A DNA stretch of 25,066 nucleotides, taken from Saccoglossus kowalevskii. Its lineage: Eukaryota; Hemichordata; Enteropneusta; Harrimaniidae. Each line of letters begins with the position of its first letter. Within the stretch, counting starts at the first letter, position 1. The DNA lies in assembly GCF_000003605.2 (NCBI RefSeq), contig NW_003126390.1, positions 82,528 through 107,593 of the forward strand. The letters run 5' to 3'. Below the pieces are notes generated by a model, which saw only the letters and a program-made list of their open reading frames with translations, searched no databases and was not told the origin of the DNA. This document shows positions 22,741 to 25,066 of the stretch, piece by piece. A program made the position numbers and the translations under genes.

Positions 22741-24980
22741 CATTTCCAATGATCTTACTGTTTTTGCGTTACCAGGACTTAACAAATTTAATTGATCACT
22801 GTACAAAATACATTTCCCATGGGAAATTGATTCTAATAACTCCATATAAATCTTTACAAATTTTGTTTAATTTTTTTTTCAACTTAAAACAATGATACGT
22901 ATTCTACTGAATTTAATAGTTGTGTGTAACACCAACATTTATAATGAATACAAAATTAGTTGTGTAAGCTATATTTAAAAACACTACAACACACTAAAAT
23001 AATGCACATTATGCGACTTTTAAATATTATTATACATAACAAATCTTTTAAATGTAGACAATGCAATAATTTTATTATGTTCAGTTATTCCCTTTTATCA
23101 AATAGATATGATTTTAATGACTGTAATAACCATATAAATATTAGAGGTTATGGATCAATGACAATTTGAAATATCTTAAATTTTATTGATTCATCAGATT
23201 ATGTAGTTGATTAATATTAGTTTAATATTATTTTCAAGCTGTGTTCAGCTTTAACAGGCGTCCCCTTGTTTATGAACTGGGTCGTATAGGAGTCTGTTTC
23301 CATGCTATACAAAGTGAAGTGAGTGGGCTGTAAAGTCTGTCTTACAATTGTTGCATGTGGGCGGGTGATTCTTTCACAACTAAGTTTACATGTGCACAGA
23401 TTTCTTTCTTGGTCTGTCTTCTGAGTCAAGAGGAAGTATCTTTTTGTTTCTTTAGTGAAAGGAGTGTCTTTGGCTGTGTAGTCCAGTCATCAATATGATC
23501 TTTGTAAGATTTGCTCAAAAAGTATCAAAAAGTTTGTTTCTGCCTCTAGAGGGTGCACTTTACTCTCAAGTTTCTGAGTGATTGAGTAGGTGATTTTCCG
23601 TTCACTGTGAGATCTCGTGTATTGTGTGAATGGCGCAGGCTGAATGTTTCCTGCATAAATCATATAATTTGATTTTGAACTTGAATTTTATTTATAGCTT
23701 AGTGTTGAAATGCCAACCTATCAGCTAGAAATATGGTTTTGAGAAACGCATACTTCATCAAAATTGATCATGATAAAATGTATATAGCACATTATTAAGA
23801 TGGAAATATATGTAAACATGGGATTTTGCAGTAAATGAAAATTGGTCTATTCAATGTGTTGCCAATTTCTTTAAGGATGACTACCTAAGAAAAAAATTTG
23901 GAAAATTTAAAGGCACAACAAATTCTTATGAAATTGCTGAATGAAAGGATTCATCAATTTAAATAAAACAACCATTCAAAAAAAGGGTACTGGGGGTACC
24001 CTGAATTAGGCCAAGATATAAGCAACCTGAGCCCTTATTTCCAAATCTAGTTCTGAAGTGTTGTTTTTTTAACATTGAAATAGACAATAACAAGAATTCC
24101 TGTATCAAAGTGTTAAGTCACGCCCAGCTTTAGACATTCAAAAGCAACTAGCATATTACTGCATTGCTTACTTTTCCTCAAATTGTCATTGATTCATATT
24201 TGGGGTGTATAAAGCCTTCAATTAATGATGTCAATAATCCAATTAATAAATTGAATTTAATAAAATTACCCACTTTTCATCAAAATTTGGGTGCAACATT
24301 TTTATGTATTTTTCTATGATTTCTTTATTAAATTTAGATCAAATAAACATAATTATCCTTTGGTTTTGATAAAACTTTATGAAAGAAAATTATTTAGGTT
24401 TTGTTATATATGAAAGGTCAAAAGTATTGATACATATCACACATGGTACTAACAAATGTGTGGTGGGTCAAATCATTGTGGGTCAGTTCTCTTTCTTGTA
24501 AATAACTTACGGTATACTAATTCTGATATTCACATTTATTTTGTATGCAGTGAATTTTAGAAAGAACCATAAAACCATTAACACTGATTCTTCAAAAATT
24601 GATGATCTGCTAGTTATTTGGTAGATGTTTTGTGGTTAAGTTTAATCAGATATTCGTCAAACTTTGAAAATTTTGTTTTAAAGCTTCTCAGTCATTGCGC
24701 CACCCCATGTCTGAGTGGGTCCCATGGGACATATGCATATGTAATGTACAATTTTGCTTGAAAGACGCCTGTTTTACGCAACAACTGTTACACTTTAACC
24801 AATTAACTAACTAAATCAACATTTTTTGTGCCTGCACTTTTGGAGACTTTTTCTCTTGTGGTGGAATTATTCATACTCACTGTATCATTAATAAATCAGA
24901 TCATTCATAACGTTAGGGGTATCTGCTCGATCAAAATCATGAAAACATTTAGGTACATTTTTTTTTCAATTGCAATGTTT

Positions 24981-25066
24981 GACTGCACTCGCAATAACAG
25001 ACTATTTGACTTCACTCGCAATGACAGACTGTTTGATTCCTCTCAAAATGACTGACTATTTGACTT
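24981..25066. repeat. 27-bp tandem repeat, just over three copies, cut by the right edge
   Basis: Units start at 24981, 25008, 25035 and (partial) 25062, each GACT or GATT, then (C/T)ACTCGCAAT in the first two, then GACT and ATTT. As the period is nine codons, one + frame reads a nine-residue repeat of the form TRN(N/D)RLFD, but it hits a stop in the third copy. Array extent beyond the window is unknown. Confidence 0.85.

Larger units (their letters stand above)
20483..25066 (+). other. CBFB: CBFB intron 5, start only (more than 4.5 kb)
   Basis: Begins with the consensus donor GTAAGT. The rest of the window is AT-rich and CpG-poor apart from the island near 22.0-22.7 kb, and holds T-rich tracts (20577-20603). 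No phase-0 exon resembling a CBFβ tail was recognised. A weak candidate after TTTATAG at 23698 would add LSVEMPTYQLEIWF and stop, but nothing about it resembles the family. The intron probably continues past the window. Confidence 0.6.

Noticed and set aside
22960-23169. 69-codon frame in intron 5
   Set aside because: Low-complexity Asn/Ile/Lys/His content typical of AT-rich non-coding DNA, with no family match.
23698-23743. TTTATAG acceptor followed by a 14-codon frame as the last CBFB exon
   Set aside because: The peptide has no likeness to known CBFβ tails and the acceptor is weak. Similar candidates occur by chance throughout the intron.
14731-25066. Runx sites (TGTGGT/ACCACA) in the introns as autoregulatory elements
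   Set aside because: About a dozen six-base matches over the window is close to what chance gives on both strands.
1-25066. CRISPR array, tRNA, rRNA or bacterial operon
   Set aside because: The tandem repeats have no unique equal-length spacers, no tRNA T-loop signature was found, and spliced animal exons rule out a bacterial source.

Overview
The window is nuclear DNA from an animal, most likely a marine or other invertebrate. It has spliced coding exons with GT-AG introns, AT-rich intergenic DNA, several minisatellites, a small TA-flanked inverted-repeat element and one 326-base assembly gap. Species and phylum cannot be fixed from the sequence.

One protein-coding gene is secure. It lies on the + strand from 14075 and is the orthologue of core-binding factor beta (CBFB; Brother/Big brother in Drosophila), the non-DNA-binding partner of Runx transcription factors. 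Five coding exons (14075-14152, 14358-14444, 14611-14730, 18486-18602, 20363-20482) join in phase 0 to give 174 codons covering the whole Runt-binding domain and the following charged helix. The last exon ends at a clean donor, and no convincing terminal coding exon was found before the window ends. Just upstream of the ATG is a TATA-less, CpG-rich promoter with CCAAT boxes and a GC box.

Layout: 1-940 is a 25-bp minisatellite with higher-order structure. 941-3451 shows no supported gene. 3452-3658 is a 69-bp repeat in three copies. 4168-4880 is a C-rich array of ~42-bp units in ~170-bp higher-order repeats. 5998-6525 is a nonautonomous DNA transposon (MITE-like). 6528-13600 is non-coding as far as can be seen, with short microsatellites and the gap (10872-11197). 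13600-14074 is the CBFB promoter. 14075 onward is the CBFB transcription unit with introns of about 0.2, 0.17, 3.8, 1.8 and at least 4.6 kb. A 27-bp repeat begins at the right edge.

The clearest signal beyond the gene is compositional. CpG is frequent up to about 18.0 kb, then falls sharply through CBFB introns 4 and 5, as expected for gene-body methylation in invertebrates. One CpG-rich island (about 22030-22740) interrupts the depleted zone and contains an antisense reading frame ending at a consensus splice donor. It is a candidate intronic enhancer or antisense promoter. I saw no sign of a novel multi-gene system, and most long open frames here are by-products of tandem repeats.
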